Counted from the first letter of the stretch, positions 31,393 through 40,070 are shown. The stretch: DNA of 40,228 nucleotides from Actinomycetes bacterium (GCA_021784035.1 JAJXTD010000004.1:1-40228); one strand, 5' to 3'. Translations and numbers: made by a program. Notes: generated from the sequence alone by a model not told the origin.

Positions 31393-32288
31393 GAGTCGGG
31401 CCGCCGCGGCGCGACGCCGTCGGTCTCGCTCGCCGCCGGCTCGCCGCCCGGCCGCAGGACCTCGCGGGTCCGGTCGTGCAGGAGGTGCCAGGACACCGTG
31501 CCGTCGCGGTCGAGGTAGGGCGCGGGGAGGATCGGCGCGACCTCGACCTCGGCGGCCGCGGCGAGCGCGGACGCGGCGTCGGCGTGCTGCGCGAGGAACG
31601 CGAGCGTCGCGGCGGTCGGCGGCAGCATCGCCAGCCGGCCCTCGTCCGACGCGGCGAGCGCGTCGGACGGCCGCCACCACGCGGAGCGGTCGGCCTCGCC
31701 GTCGACGTGGCGGGCCTCCTGTCCGGTCGGCTGCGCCGTCATGAAGAACCGCGTGTCGTAGCGCCGGTCCTCGACCTCGGGCGTGACCCAGTGGGCGAAC
31801 GGCACGATCGCGGCGTCGTCGACCCGCAGTCCACGGCGTAGGAGCAGCTCGACGAACGTGACCTCGCCCGCGACGAGCGCCACGCGGTCGGCCTCCAGCC
31901 CGGCGTCGACCGACGCGGTCGCGCCGTGCTCGTCGAGGGCGAGCAGGACGCCGCACTCCTCGAACGTCTCGCGCGCCGCCGCGACGACCAGCGCCCGGGG
32001 GTCGACGGCCGACGTGCGCGCGGCGACCACCGCGAGGTCGGCCCGCCCGGCGACCGGCACGAGCGAGTCCGACCCCTCGACGGCGCCGCCGGGGTACACG
32101 TGCATGCCGGCGGCGAACGCCATCGACGTCGTACGACGCATGAGGAAGACCTCGAGGCCGGAGTCGCCGTCGCGCAGCAGGCAGACAGTCGCGGCGTCGC
32201 GGACGGCCGGCGGGGTCCAGACGGTCTCGCCGCGCGCGATCGACTCGGCCCGCTCGCGCATCCGGGACGGCAGGCGGGACTCGTCCAA
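31389..32288 (-). CDS. NUDIX hydrolase, NUDT19-like with inserted box
   Basis: A 299-residue NUDIX protein. The box is split: HVYPGGAVEGSD is separated by about 37 residues from ARETFEECGVLLAL, the arrangement of NUDT19/RP2-like proteins that cleave CoA esters. The start is uncertain: TTG 32288 follows GGCGGAGGG almost directly, and ATG 32261 is an alternative without a ribosome binding site. It lies 11 bases after the RidA gene and overlaps the MBL gene start. The substrate is inferred only from the family. Confidence 0.85.
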   Translation of the reverse strand: MDESRLPSRMRERAESIARGETVWTPPAVRDAATVCLLRDGDSGLEVFLMRRTTSMAFAAGMHVYPGGAVEGSDSLVPVAGRADLAVVAARTSAVDPRALVVAAARETFEECGVLLALDEHGATASVDAGLEADRVALVAGEVTFVELLLRRGLRVDDAAIVPFAHWVTPEVEDRRYDTRFFMTAQPTGQEARHVDGEADRSAWWRPSDALAASDEGRLAMLPPTAATLAFLAQHADAASALAAAAEVEVAPILPAPYLDRDGTVSWHLLHDRTREVLRPGGEPAASETDGVAPRRPDS

Positions 32289-32299
32289 CCCTCCGCCGG

Positions 32300-32764
32300 T
32301 CAGTCGGCGACCTCCACCACGATCTCGACCTCGACCGGGGCGTCGAGCGGCAGCGCGGCGACGCCGACCGCCGAGCGGGCGTGCACGCCGGCGTCGCCGA
32401 AGGCCGTGCCGAGCAGCTCGCTCGCGCCGTTGACGACGCCCGGCTGACCGGTGAACTCCGGGACGCTGGCCACGAAGCCCACGACCTTGACCACGCGGAC
32501 GACCTTGTCGAGATCGCCGACGACCGACTTGACGGCGGCGATCGCGTTGAGCGCGCAGGTGGCCGCGAGCTCCTTGCCCTGCTCGGGCGTGACCCCGCCG
32601 CCCACCTTGCCGGTCGCCGGCAGGGCGCCGGCGACCATCGGCAGCTGCCCGGACGTGAAGACGTACGAGCCGGAGCGCACGGCCGGCACGTAGGCCGCGA
32701 CCGGGGGCACGACGTCGGGGACGGTCAGCCCGAGGGCGGCGAGGCGGTTCTCCACTGCGGACAT
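32300..32764 (-). CDS. RidA-family protein (Rv3678c-type)
   Basis: A 154-residue YjgF/YER057c/RidA protein with the conserved SGQLPMVAG, ATCALNAIAAVKSVVGDLDK and ARSAVGVAALPLDAPVEVEI stretches. The Arg near 133 corresponds to the carboxylate-binding Arg of enamine/imine deaminases, so hydrolysis of reactive imines is possible, though this subgroup may differ from true RidA. It starts 4 bases after the DUF4177 gene and is translated in the same operon. Confidence 0.9.
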   Translation of the reverse strand: MSAVENRLAALGLTVPDVVPPVAAYVPAVRSGSYVFTSGQLPMVAGALPATGKVGGGVTPEQGKELAATCALNAIAAVKSVVGDLDKVVRVVKVVGFVASVPEFTGQPGVVNGASELLGTAFGDAGVHARSAVGVAALPLDAPVEVEIVVEVAD

Positions 32765-32768
32765 CTGC

Positions 32769-32924
32769 TCAGCCCTTCGGTCGCTTGAAGTAGGCCACGA
32801 GGCTCTCGGCGTTCGGACCCGGCACCACCTGCACGAGCTCCCAGCCGTCCTGGCCCCAGTTGTTGAGGATCTGCTGGGTCGCGTGCACGAGCAGGGGCGC
32901 GGTCGCGTACTCCCATTGCGTCAT
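32769..32924 (-). CDS. Small DUF4177-type protein (51 residues)
   Basis: The protein starts MTQWEYATAPLLVHATQQIL and continues with NNWGQDGWELVQVVPG and AYFKRPKG. The WEY...LN..G.dGWELV.v pattern is that of DUF4177 proteins, which are small beta-rich proteins of unknown function. The ATG at 32924 is leaderless (TAGGGT 6 bases upstream) and the gene heads the operon with RidA, NUDIX and MBL genes. The size and short gaps make it easy to overlook. Confidence 0.88.
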   Translation of the reverse strand: MTQWEYATAPLLVHATQQILNNWGQDGWELVQVVPGPNAESLVAYFKRPKG

Positions 32925-32936
32925 GGGCCGACCCTA
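32925..32936 (-). promoter_or_regulatory. Leaderless promoter of the DUF4177-ridA operon
   Basis: On the minus strand TAGGGT (32936-32931), 6 bases, then ATG at 32924. Confidence 0.6.
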
Positions 32937-33054
32937 GAGCCTGCCCCGCGCCCGCGTCGCCCGCCCCTGCTGCCGTGCGCCCGGCGACGTGCCGCTGGGC
33001 ACGCCCGGGCTCGCCGACCTGCGGCTCGACACGCCCCCGGGCCACCCCGCGCCG

Positions 33055-33066
33055 TACGCTCAGCCC
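33055..33066 (+). promoter_or_regulatory. Leaderless promoter of the ArsA-like pair
   Basis: TACGCT (33055-33060), 6 bases, then GTG at 33067. This supports 33067 rather than the in-frame GTG at 32989 as start. Confidence 0.6.
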
Positions 33067-34119
33067 GTGCCCACGACATCCGACGTCGCGCCCGGTCGTC
33101 GGAGCCCGGACTGGCCCGCGGTGCGCCTGCACGTCGTGTCGGGCAAGGGCGGGACGGGGAAGACCACCGTGGCGGCCGCGCTCGCGCTGGCGCTGGCCAC
33201 CGGCGGTCGCAAGGTGCTCGTCGTCGAGGTCGAGGGGCGGCAGGGGCTCGCGCAGATCTTCGACGTACCGCCGCTGCCCTACGCCGAGCGCCGGGTGGCC
33301 GTCGCCCCCGGCGGCGGCGAGGTCTTCGCGCTGGCGATCGACCCCGAGGAGGCGCTCGTCGAGTACCTCGAGATGTTCTACAACCTGCGCCGCGCCGGCA
33401 CCGCGCTGCGCAAGATGGGCGCGATCGACTTCGCGACGACCGTCGCCCCCGGCGTCCGCGACGTCCTGCTCACCGGCAAGGCCAAGGAGGCGGTGCGGCG
33501 GAAGAAGGACGGCGTCCCGGTCTACGACGCCGTGGTCATGGACGCGCCGCCGACGGGCCGCATCGCGCGCTTCCTCAACGTCAACACCGAGGTCGCCGGT
33601 CTCGCCCGGACCGGTCCGATCCGCTCGCAGGCGGACGCCGTCATGGAGGTCATCGCCTCGCGGCTGACGGCGGTGCACCTCGTCACGCTGCTCGAGGAGA
33701 TGCCCGTCCAGGAGACGGCCGACGGCGTCGCCCACCTGCGCGAGGCGGGCCTGCCGGTGGGCGGGATCATCGTGAACCAGGTACGCCGCCCCCTGCTGTC
33801 CGCCACCGCGCAGGCCAAGGCGCGCAAGGGGAAGCTCGACCTGGCCGCCATCGCCGCCGACCTCGAGGCGGCCGGGGTCGTGACTCCGTCGGGCGCGCTC
33901 GAGGGCTCCCACGGCATGGTCCTCACCGCCGACGTCGTGGCGGCCCTCGCGGCCGAGGGCGCCGACCACGCCGAGCGCGTCGCGCTCGAGCAGCGCGAGC
34001 GCGACGACATCCAGGCGCTCGAGCGACCGACGTACGAGATCCCGTTCCTTCCGGACGGTGTCGACGTCGGCGCGCTCTACGACATCGCCGAGCAGCTCCG
34101 CGGCCAGGGGATCGCGTGA
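33067..34119 (+). CDS. ArsA-like ATPase, subunit 1 (Rv3679-type)
   Basis: A 350-residue anion-transporting-ATPase-family protein. The P-loop SGKGGTGKTT (about 25-34) has both the deviant-Walker signature Lys and the Walker Lys. DAVVMDAPPTGRIARFL marks the switch region. The arsenite-binding Cys set of true ArsA is absent, so arsenic efflux is not expected. In M. tuberculosis Rv3679 and Rv3680 form a paired ATPase of this kind, reported to affect cell physiology rather than arsenic. It overlaps the second subunit by 4 bases. The start was chosen for its leaderless promoter. Confidence 0.9.
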   Translation: MPTTSDVAPGRRSPDWPAVRLHVVSGKGGTGKTTVAAALALALATGGRKVLVVEVEGRQGLAQIFDVPPLPYAERRVAVAPGGGEVFALAIDPEEALVEYLEMFYNLRRAGTALRKMGAIDFATTVAPGVRDVLLTGKAKEAVRRKKDGVPVYDAVVMDAPPTGRIARFLNVNTEVAGLARTGPIRSQADAVMEVIASRLTAVHLVTLLEEMPVQETADGVAHLREAGLPVGGIIVNQVRRPLLSATAQAKARKGKLDLAAIAADLEAAGVVTPSGALEGSHGMVLTADVVAALAAEGADHAERVALEQRERDDIQALERPTYEIPFLPDGVDVGALYDIAEQLRGQGIA

Positions 34120-35279
34120 CGCCCCCGAGCGGGATCGCGCCTCGCAGCCCGCACCTCGACATCGACGCCCTGCTGGACGACCGCTCGGTCAAGGTCATCG
34201 TCTGCTGCGGCTCGGGCGGCGTCGGCAAGACCACCACGGCCGCGGCACTGGGACTTCGGGCCGCCGACCGCGGTCGCGACGTCGTCGTCCTCACCATCGA
34301 CCCGGCCCGGCGGCTGGCGCAGTCGCTCGGTCTGACCGAGCTCGACAACGACCCGCGGCCGGTCGCGGGCGTCTCCGGCACCGGGTCCCTGTCGGCGATG
34401 ATGCTGGACATGAAGCGGACGTTCGACGAGTTCGTCGAGTCCAACGCCGATCCCGAGCGGGCCGCCGCGATCCTCGCGAACCCCTTCTACCTCTCGCTGT
34501 CGAGCTCCTTCGCGGGCACGCAGGAGTACATGGCCATGGAGAAGCTCGGCCAGCTGCGCGCCCGTGCCGCGGCCGAGCGGACCTGGGACCTCATCGTCGT
34601 GGACACCCCTCCGTCGCGGTCGGCGCTGGACTTCCTCGACGCGCCCCGTCGGCTCGGGTCGTTCCTCGACGGCCGGTTCATCCGCATCCTGGCCGCGCCG
34701 GCGAAGGCCGGCGGGCGCGCCTACCTCAAGGTGCTCTCCGCCGGGTTCGGCATGTTCACCTCGGTGCTGTCGAAGGTGATCGGCGGGCAGGTGCTCGTCG
34801 ACGTGCAGACGTTCGTCGCGTCCGTGGACACCCTGTTCGGCGGCTTCCGCCAGCGGGCCGACGACACGTTCGCGATGCTCCAGGCCGCCGATACCGCGTT
34901 CGTCGTCGTCGCGGCACCCGAGCGGGACGCGCTGCGCGAGGCGTCGTACTTCGTCGACCGGCTCGAGGCCGACTCGATGCCGCTCGCCGGGCTCGTACTC
35001 AACCGGGTGCAGACGACGTCCGTGCCCGATCTCGACGCGGCCACGGCGACGTCGGCCGCGACCCGGCTCGAGGGGGGGTCGCGCACGTCGGTCACCGCGG
35101 CGCTGCTGCGGATCCACGCCGACCGGGTGGCGACGCTCGACCGGCAGAAGCGGCTCGCCGAGCGCTTCACGGCAGCGCACCGGGACGTGCGGGTCGCCGC
35201 GGTCCCGTCGCTCGCCGGCGACGTGGTCGACCTCGACGGGCTGCGCGAGGTCGGCGCGTCGATGGCTCGGCACCCCTGA
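34116..35279 (+). CDS. ArsA-like ATPase, subunit 2 (Rv3680-type)
   Basis: A 387-residue partner of the preceding ATPase. The P-loop CGSGGVGKTTTAAALG (about 31-46) has Ser where the deviant-Walker signature Lys stands in subunit 1, while the Walker Lys is kept. Further motifs are VVLTIDPARRLAQSLG and LIVVDTPPSRSALDFLD. The different P-loops suggest an asymmetric dimer in which one subunit supplies the signature Lys. GTG 34116 overlaps the first subunit stop (GTGA). No membrane partner is encoded nearby. Confidence 0.9.
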   Translation: MTPPSGIAPRSPHLDIDALLDDRSVKVIVCCGSGGVGKTTTAAALGLRAADRGRDVVVLTIDPARRLAQSLGLTELDNDPRPVAGVSGTGSLSAMMLDMKRTFDEFVESNADPERAAAILANPFYLSLSSSFAGTQEYMAMEKLGQLRARAAAERTWDLIVVDTPPSRSALDFLDAPRRLGSFLDGRFIRILAAPAKAGGRAYLKVLSAGFGMFTSVLSKVIGGQVLVDVQTFVASVDTLFGGFRQRADDTFAMLQAADTAFVVVAAPERDALREASYFVDRLEADSMPLAGLVLNRVQTTSVPDLDAATATSAATRLEGGSRTSVTAALLRIHADRVATLDRQKRLAERFTAAHRDVRVAAVPSLAGDVVDLDGLREVGASMARHP

Positions 35280-35292
35280 CCACCACGGCCCG

Positions 35293-35360
35293 CCGCGAGT
35301 TACACCTCGAACCCACCGGTCGATGCCCTCGAACAGGTCGGTTCGACGTGCAACTCGCGG
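35293..35360. repeat. Dispersed palindromic element, copy 2
   Basis: A 68-base palindrome in the convergent gap between the second ArsA-like gene and wblA. Arms CCGCGAGTTACAC (35293-35305) and GTGCAACTCGCGG (35348-35360) match at 12 of 13 positions. It aligns without gaps to the reverse complement of 1174-1241. Here it could end transcription from both sides. Confidence 0.8.
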
Positions 35361-35371
35361 GGTGCGCGAGG

Positions 35372-35686
35372 TCAGGCGCTGGCGGAGACGATCTGCGTGA
35401 GGTCGATCGTCACGTCGTACTCCTCGCGCGCGGTCTCCAGCAGGCGACGCCAGGAGGTGACCTGCGGCCGGCGCCGGAGCAGGGCACGGCGTTCGCGCTC
35501 GGTCATACCGCCCCAGACGCCGAACTCGATCCGGTTGTCCAGGGCGTCGGCGAGGCACTCCGTGCGCACGGAGCACGACAGGCAGATCGCCTTGGCGCGG
35601 TTCTGCGCCGCGCCCTGGACGAACAGCGCGTCCGGGTCGCTGGTGCGACAGGCGGCCGACGTGGTCCAGTCCGACGTCCAGGTCAT
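35372..35686 (-). CDS. wblA: WhiB-family regulator WblA/WhiB4
   Basis: A 104-residue Wbl protein. The 4Fe-4S ligands are Cys13, Cys35, Cys38 and Cys44 (C-x21-C-x2-C-x5-C), followed by the G(V/I)WGG turn in FGVWGGMTERERRALLRRRP (about 55-74) and a basic region. Wbl proteins bind sigma factor domain 4 and act as redox-sensitive regulators. The position between the ArsA-like pair and a class A PBP is that of whiB4 (Rv3681c) and wblA (SCO3579). No strong ribosome binding site precedes the ATG at 35686, and the leader may be long. Confidence 0.95.
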   Translation of the reverse strand: MTWTSDWTTSAACRTSDPDALFVQGAAQNRAKAICLSCSVRTECLADALDNRIEFGVWGGMTERERRALLRRRPQVTSWRRLLETAREEYDVTIDLTQIVSASA

Positions 35687-36000
35687 CGAGCAGGCACCCC
35701 CACTGACATGTGCTCTCCGGGGCGATCGCGGCGGGCCGGACCCGAAATGTCCCGGGTCGTCCCGTCCGGCGATGCCGTGACCGGGTCGGAGCGGCGCTGC
35801 TCCGACGGGCCTGACGCTACGCAGATGAAGATCGTTCAGTCAGGTCATAACGAACCATATCTTATGGTTCTTTCGTGCCATAGACATGGGCCTGAGCGAC
35901 CACCTCCGCGCTCAGCGGCGCCATCACGGGCGCCGGAGCGGCCCGGCGCACCGCTCCGGATGAGGTGTCGTGCATCACCTCGACGTACGCTCGGAGGACC
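35687..36000. promoter_or_regulatory. wblA / PBP divergent regulatory region
   Basis: This 314-base gap has no gene. On the wblA side a TAGCGT -10 (minus strand, 35821-35816) would give a leader of over 120 bases containing a perfect hairpin, GTCGGAGC (35785-35792) and GCTCCGAC (35799-35806). On the PBP side TTCAGT-N17-TATCTT (35835-35863) and TACGCT (35986-35991) are candidate promoters, the second followed by GGAGG and the ATG at 36001. GAGGTG-N8-CACCTC (35962-35981) is an inverted repeat in the spacer of the second promoter. Confidence 0.5.
35852..35870. promoter_or_regulatory. AT-rich symmetric operator
   Basis: GAACCATATCTTATGGTTC (35852-35870) is a perfect 8-3-8 inverted repeat in an unusually AT-rich patch. 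It covers a TATCTT -10 for the PBP direction and reads TAAGAT on the other strand. It looks like an operator for a dimeric regulator; the factor is unknown. Confidence 0.5.
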
Positions 36001-38274
36001 ATGTCGTCCCCGTACTCGTCGCCCGTCGCCGGCGCGGCCCGCCGACAGCCCCGGCTGCTGGCCTCGTTCGCCCGTCTGGGGCTCTTCGTCCTCGTGAGCG
36101 TCGTCGCCGGCATGCTCGTCGCCGGTGCGGCGCTGCCGTTCGTCGGCGGCGTCGGCGTCGCGACCCGCACGGCCGTGGAGGACTACGAGGCCCTGCCCTC
36201 CCAGCTCATCGCACCGCCGCTCCCGCAGCGCTCGCGCATCCTCGCCTCGGACGGCTCCGTGATCGCCACGATCTACGAGCAGAACCGCATCGAGGTGCCG
36301 CTGTCGGCCGTGGCGCCGGTGATGCGCCAGGCGATGGTCGCCATCGAGGACCGGCGGTTCTACGACCACGGCGGCGTGGACCCGCGCGGCATGCTGCGCG
36401 CACTCGTCGGCAACACCTCCGGCAGCGGCAGCACGCAGGGCGGTTCGACGCTCACGCAGCAGTATGTGAAGAACGTCTTCGTCGAGAGCGCCGCGACCCC
36501 CCAGGAGGCCGCCGCGGCCCGCGCCCGCACCATCACGCGCAAGCTCAAGGAGCTGCGTTACGCCGTGGCCCTCGAGCGCGTGCTCACCAAGGACCAGATC
36601 CTCGAGCGCTATCTCAACATCGCGTACTTCGGTGCCGGGGCCTACGGCGTCGAGGCGGCGTCCCTGCGCTACTTCTCCAAGCACGCGAGCAAGCTGACGC
36701 TCGCCGAGGCTGCGACGCTGGCCGGCGCCGTGCAGCAGCCGGTCGCCTACGACCCCACCCGCAACCCGAACTCCTCGCAGCGCCGCCGCGTCCAGGTGCT
36801 CAACGCGATGGCCGACGTCGGCTACATCACCCCCGCGCTCGCGGCCGCGACCGGCAAGATCCCCACGAAGAAGTTCCTCAAGCCGTCGAAGACCGCCAAC
36901 GGGTGCACGACGTCGTACGCGCCGTTCTTCTGCGACTACGTCTACCGTCAGCTGCGCAGCAACCCGGCGTTCGGCGCGACCCTCGCGGACCGCGAGCAGC
37001 TGCTTCGCCGCGGCGGCCTCACGATCCGCACGACGCTCGTACCCGCGACGCAGAAGGCCGCGCAGGCCTCCGTCGACAAGTACATCCCGCGCAAGGACAA
37101 GAGCCTCAAGCTCGCCGCCATCACGATGATCGCGCCGACGACAGGCCAGATCGTGGCGATGGCGCAGAACCGGTCCTGGGGGGTCAGCGGCATCGGCAAC
37201 ACGACGTACAACTTCAACGTCGGCACCAAGGACGGCGGCAGCATGGGCGCCCAGGCCGGGTCCACGTTCAAGGCGTTCACCATGGCGGCCGCGTTCATGC
37301 AGGGGCTCTCGCCGTACGAGAACCTCGCCGCACCCCAGACCGCCACGTTCACCGGGTTCAAGAACTGCACGACCGGAGCGCCGTTCGCGCCCTACACCGT
37401 GAACAACTCCACGGGTGCCGGAACGTTCGACATGCTCTCGGGCGCGGCGTACTCGATCAACACCTACTTCATGGCGCTCGAGCAGAAGACCACGCAGTGC
37501 GCCGCGGCCAACGTCGCCACGTCGCTGGGGATGACGCGCGGCAACGGGTCGCCGGTGCAGGCCAACCCGTCGTTCACCCTCGGGACCGACGAGGTCACGC
37601 CGCTCGCGATGGCCTCCGCCTACTCCACCTTCGCGAACCACGGCGTGCACTGCGACCCCGTGGCGATCCTGCAGGTGACCGACCGCGACGGGAAGAACCT
37701 CCCGGTTCCCAAGGCGGCGTGCAACCGGGTCCTCGACCGGCAGGTCGCGGACTCGGTGACGAGCGTCCTCAGCCAAGTCATCGACGGTCCCCTCCCCGGG
37801 CGCACCGGCAAGGCGATGTCGCTCGGCCGCGACGCCGCCGGCAAGACCGGAACCATCAACGACTCCGCCGCCGTGTGGTTCGTCGGCTTCACCCCCGATC
37901 TCGCCGCCGCCGTCGCGACGTACGACCCGCGCGGCGGCTACGGCCACCCGATGAAGAACATCACCATCGGCGGGCGCTACTTCCCCCAGGTGTTCGGCTC
38001 ATCGCTGCCCGGACCCATCTGGAAGCAGGCCATGCTCGCCGCGCTGGCCGGCACGCCGAAGACGCCGTTCGACCTGCAGACCCTCGACGGCCTCGGGACA
38101 TACGTCCCGCCGCCGCCCACGCCGACGGCGTCGCCGTCGCCGTCGGTCTCCGGCTCGCCCGCACCGTCGGTCTCCGGCTCCCCGGCTCCGAACCCCTCGC
38201 CGTCGACGGCCCCGAAGCCGACCGCATCGTCCACACCGGCGGCGACGCCGAAACCGAAACCCAGCAAGACATAG
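36001..38274 (+). CDS. ponA2: Bifunctional class A penicillin-binding protein
   Basis: A 757-residue peptidoglycan synthase. An N-terminal membrane helix (about 23-48) is followed by a GT51 transglycosylase with catalytic Glu116 in AIEDRRFYDHGG and GGSTLTQQYVKN. The transpeptidase has Ser421-T-F-Lys424, Ser485-I-Asn487 and Lys615-Thr-Gly. The C-terminus is a Pro/Ser/Thr-rich tail of about 55 residues without a PASTA domain, unlike PonA2 of M. tuberculosis. The gene name follows position next to wblA/whiB4. The ATG at 36001 has GGAGG 4 bases upstream. Confidence 0.93.
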   Translation: MSSPYSSPVAGAARRQPRLLASFARLGLFVLVSVVAGMLVAGAALPFVGGVGVATRTAVEDYEALPSQLIAPPLPQRSRILASDGSVIATIYEQNRIEVPLSAVAPVMRQAMVAIEDRRFYDHGGVDPRGMLRALVGNTSGSGSTQGGSTLTQQYVKNVFVESAATPQEAAAARARTITRKLKELRYAVALERVLTKDQILERYLNIAYFGAGAYGVEAASLRYFSKHASKLTLAEAATLAGAVQQPVAYDPTRNPNSSQRRRVQVLNAMADVGYITPALAAATGKIPTKKFLKPSKTANGCTTSYAPFFCDYVYRQLRSNPAFGATLADREQLLRRGGLTIRTTLVPATQKAAQASVDKYIPRKDKSLKLAAITMIAPTTGQIVAMAQNRSWGVSGIGNTTYNFNVGTKDGGSMGAQAGSTFKAFTMAAAFMQGLSPYENLAAPQTATFTGFKNCTTGAPFAPYTVNNSTGAGTFDMLSGAAYSINTYFMALEQKTTQCAAANVATSLGMTRGNGSPVQANPSFTLGTDEVTPLAMASAYSTFANHGVHCDPVAILQVTDRDGKNLPVPKAACNRVLDRQVADSVTSVLSQVIDGPLPGRTGKAMSLGRDAAGKTGTINDSAAVWFVGFTPDLAAAVATYDPRGGYGHPMKNITIGGRYFPQVFGSSLPGPIWKQAMLAALAGTPKTPFDLQTLDGLGTYVPPPPTPTASPSPSVSGSPAPSVSGSPAPNPSPSTAPKPTASSTPAATPKPKPSKT

Positions 38275-38318
38275 CGGCGTCGGGCGCGGCGCGCGGGCGC
38301 GGCTGCCGACCGTCCGCG

Positions 38319-38774
38319 CTAGGCGCCGAGCGCCGTCCGCACCGCTGCCGCGACGCGACCTCCCTCGGCCCGACCCGCGACCCGCGGGGTGAGCACCTTC
38401 ATGACCGTGCCCATCGCCCGCGGCGAGTCCGCACCGGACTCGGCCACGGCGGCGGCGACCAGCGCCGCGAGCTCGTCGTCGGACAGCTGGGCGGGCAGGT
38501 AGCCCTCGAGGACGACCAGCTCCGCGCGCTCGCGGTCGGCGAGCTCCGGCCGGTTCGCGTCGTCGTACGCCGCGGCCGACTCGCGGCGCTTCTTGGCCTC
38601 GCGACCCAGCACGGCGAGGACGTCGGCATCGGTCAGCTCCCGGGCCTCCTTGCCGGACACGGCCTCGTTCTTCACCGCCGTCAGGGCCATCCGCAGCGTG
38701 GCGGCGGCCACCTCGTCGCGGGACCGGATCGCGGCCGTCAGGTCCTCGTGCAGTCGGTTCTCCAGGGCGTCCAT
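38319..38774 (-). CDS. GatB/YqeY domain protein
   Basis: A 151-residue YqeY-like protein, the helical domain related to the C-terminal tRNA-binding part of GatB. Family stretches include LRMALTAVKNEAV, ILEGYLPAQLSDDEL-like VLEGYLPAQLSDDEL, and AMGTVMKVLTPRVAGRAEGG. The start is set at ATG 38774, with GGGGGAGG 8 bases upstream; an ATG at 38792 would add 6 residues but would overlap that ribosome binding site. Its role is unclear, perhaps binding to tRNA or amidotransferases. It converges on the PBP gene. Confidence 0.88.
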   Translation of the reverse strand: MDALENRLHEDLTAAIRSRDEVAAATLRMALTAVKNEAVSGKEARELTDADVLAVLGREAKKRRESAAAYDDANRPELADRERAELVVLEGYLPAQLSDDELAALVAAAVAESGADSPRAMGTVMKVLTPRVAGRAEGGRVAAAVRTALGA

Positions 38775-38836
38775 GCCCCGATCCTCCCCCATGGCGACGG
38801 GTCGAGGTTGGCCGGAGCACCGCGGGCCATGGGATC

Positions 38837-39787
38837 GTGGGCCTCGTGCCCCGCCTCTCCAGGACCCTGTTCACCGTCGCCGGGCTCGGCGTCGCCGGTC
38901 TCGCCTACTCGGTCGCCGAGGCCCACCGCTACACGCTCCGCCGGGCCGAGGCGCCCGTGCTCCCCGCGGGGCAGCCGACGCTGCGGCTGCTCCACCTGTC
39001 CGACCTGCACCTGACACCCCGGCACACCGGTCGCATGGCCTGGATCTCGTCGCTCGACGCGCTCGAGCCGGATCTCGTCGTCGTCACCGGCGACTTCCTG
39101 GCCCACCGCGACGCCGTCCCCTCGGTGCTGAGCGCCCTGGGGCCGCTGCTCGAGCGGCCCGGCGTCTTCGTCCTCGGCTCCAACGACTACTACGCCCCGG
39201 CGCCGGTGAAGCCCTGGCGCTACCTCACCGCGCCGTCCGACGTCGACGGGAGCCGGCCCACGCTGCCGTGGGGCGACCTGGTGAAGCGGCTCGGCGAGGC
39301 GGGCTGGCAGGACCTGTCGAACGCCCGCGCCCGGGTGGTCGCCGACGGCCGGCAGGTCGACGTGCGCGGGGTGGACGACCCGCACATCGACCGGGACAGG
39401 TACGCCGAGGTCGCGGGACCCTTCGACCCCACGGCCGACCTCGCGCTCGGCGTCACCCACGCGCCCTACCGGCGCATCCTCGACGACATGGTCGCCGACG
39501 GCGCCGGCCTCGTGCTCGCCGGGCACACGCACGGCGGGCAGCTCTGCGTCCCCGGCTACGGCGCCCTCATCACGAACTGCGACCTGCCCCCGGCACAGGC
39601 CAAGGGCCTGTCGCGGCACGGCCGCCCCTGGACGCCCGGCGACCCGACGGACCCGGGCCTGGGCGGCGCGGACGGCCGCGGCGCCGTCCTCCACGTCTCC
39701 GCCGGTCTGGGCACGTCGCCGTACGCCCCCGTGCGGTTCGCCTGCCCGCCCGAGGCCACGCTGCTCACCCTGACGCCGGTGACCTGA
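38837..39787 (+). CDS. Membrane-anchored metallophosphoesterase (Rv3683-type)
   Basis: A 316-residue calcineurin-like phosphoesterase. An N-terminal hydrophobic segment (about 11-27) is followed by [29 protein letters not shown] and AGHTHGGQ, the metal-binding motifs in order. YaeI-like relatives act at the membrane; the substrate is not known. The start may be GTG 38837 or GTG 38846 (3 residues shorter); neither has a clear ribosome binding site. Position after the PBP gene matches Rv3683. Confidence 0.9.
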   Translation: MGLVPRLSRTLFTVAGLGVAGLAYSVAEAHRYTLRRAEAPVLPAGQPTLRLLHLSDLHLTPRHTGRMAWISSLDALEPDLVVVTGDFLAHRDAVPSVLSALGPLLERPGVFVLGSNDYYAPAPVKPWRYLTAPSDVDGSRPTLPWGDLVKRLGEAGWQDLSNARARVVADGRQVDVRGVDDPHIDRDRYAEVAGPFDPTADLALGVTHAPYRRILDDMVADGAGLVLAGHTHGGQLCVPGYGALITNCDLPPAQAKGLSRHGRPWTPGDPTDPGLGGADGRGAVLHVSAGLGTSPYAPVRFACPPEATLLTLTPVT

Positions 39788-39830
39788 GCCCGGCACCGGG
39801 CGCGGCGTGCCGAGGGCCGGCCGTCCTCGG
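39788..39830 (+). terminator. Possible terminator after the phosphoesterase gene
   Basis: Two short GC stems follow the stop: GCCCGG/CCGGGC (39788-39801) and CCGAGG/CCTCGG (39810-39830). Neither has a T tract. Confidence 0.3.
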
Positions 39831-39852
39831 GCGACCTCGTCGCGGCCCCGTT

Positions 39853-39882
39853 TTGGTCGGCCCGCCCGCCGCCCCGTAGACT
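39853..39882 (+). promoter_or_regulatory. tRNA-Pro promoter
   Basis: TTGGTC (39853-39858), an 18-base spacer, and TAGACT (39877-39882), ending 12 bases before the tRNA. Confidence 0.6.
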
Positions 39883-39894
39883 TCCCCCGCTCCA

Positions 39895-39970
<76 letters not shown>

Positions 39971-39971
<1 letters not shown>

Positions 39972-40010
39972 TCGATCAGGGACCGGCCCCAGGGCCGGTC
40001 CCTGATCGAT
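39971..40010 (+). terminator. Perfect 19-bp hairpin after tRNA-Pro
   Basis: ATCGATCAGGGACCGGCCC (39971-39989) and its exact complement (39992-40010) are separated by CA. The first base is the last base of the encoded CCA. TTCCCC follows. It probably terminates the tRNA transcript. Confidence 0.75.
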
Positions 40011-40070
40011 TCCCCGGGTCACCGGGATTCGGGAGGAGCCACCGTCGCGCAGCGACCCCACTGCGACGGT

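Noticed and set aside
33067-35279. Arsenic resistance operon
   Set aside because: The ATPases lack the arsenite-binding Cys residues, and no arsB, arsC or arsR is nearby; synteny points to the Rv3679-Rv3680 type.
35845-37947. 700-codon minus-strand open frame opposite the PBP gene
   Set aside because: It is an antisense shadow caused by GC-biased third positions; the plus strand carries all class A PBP motifs.
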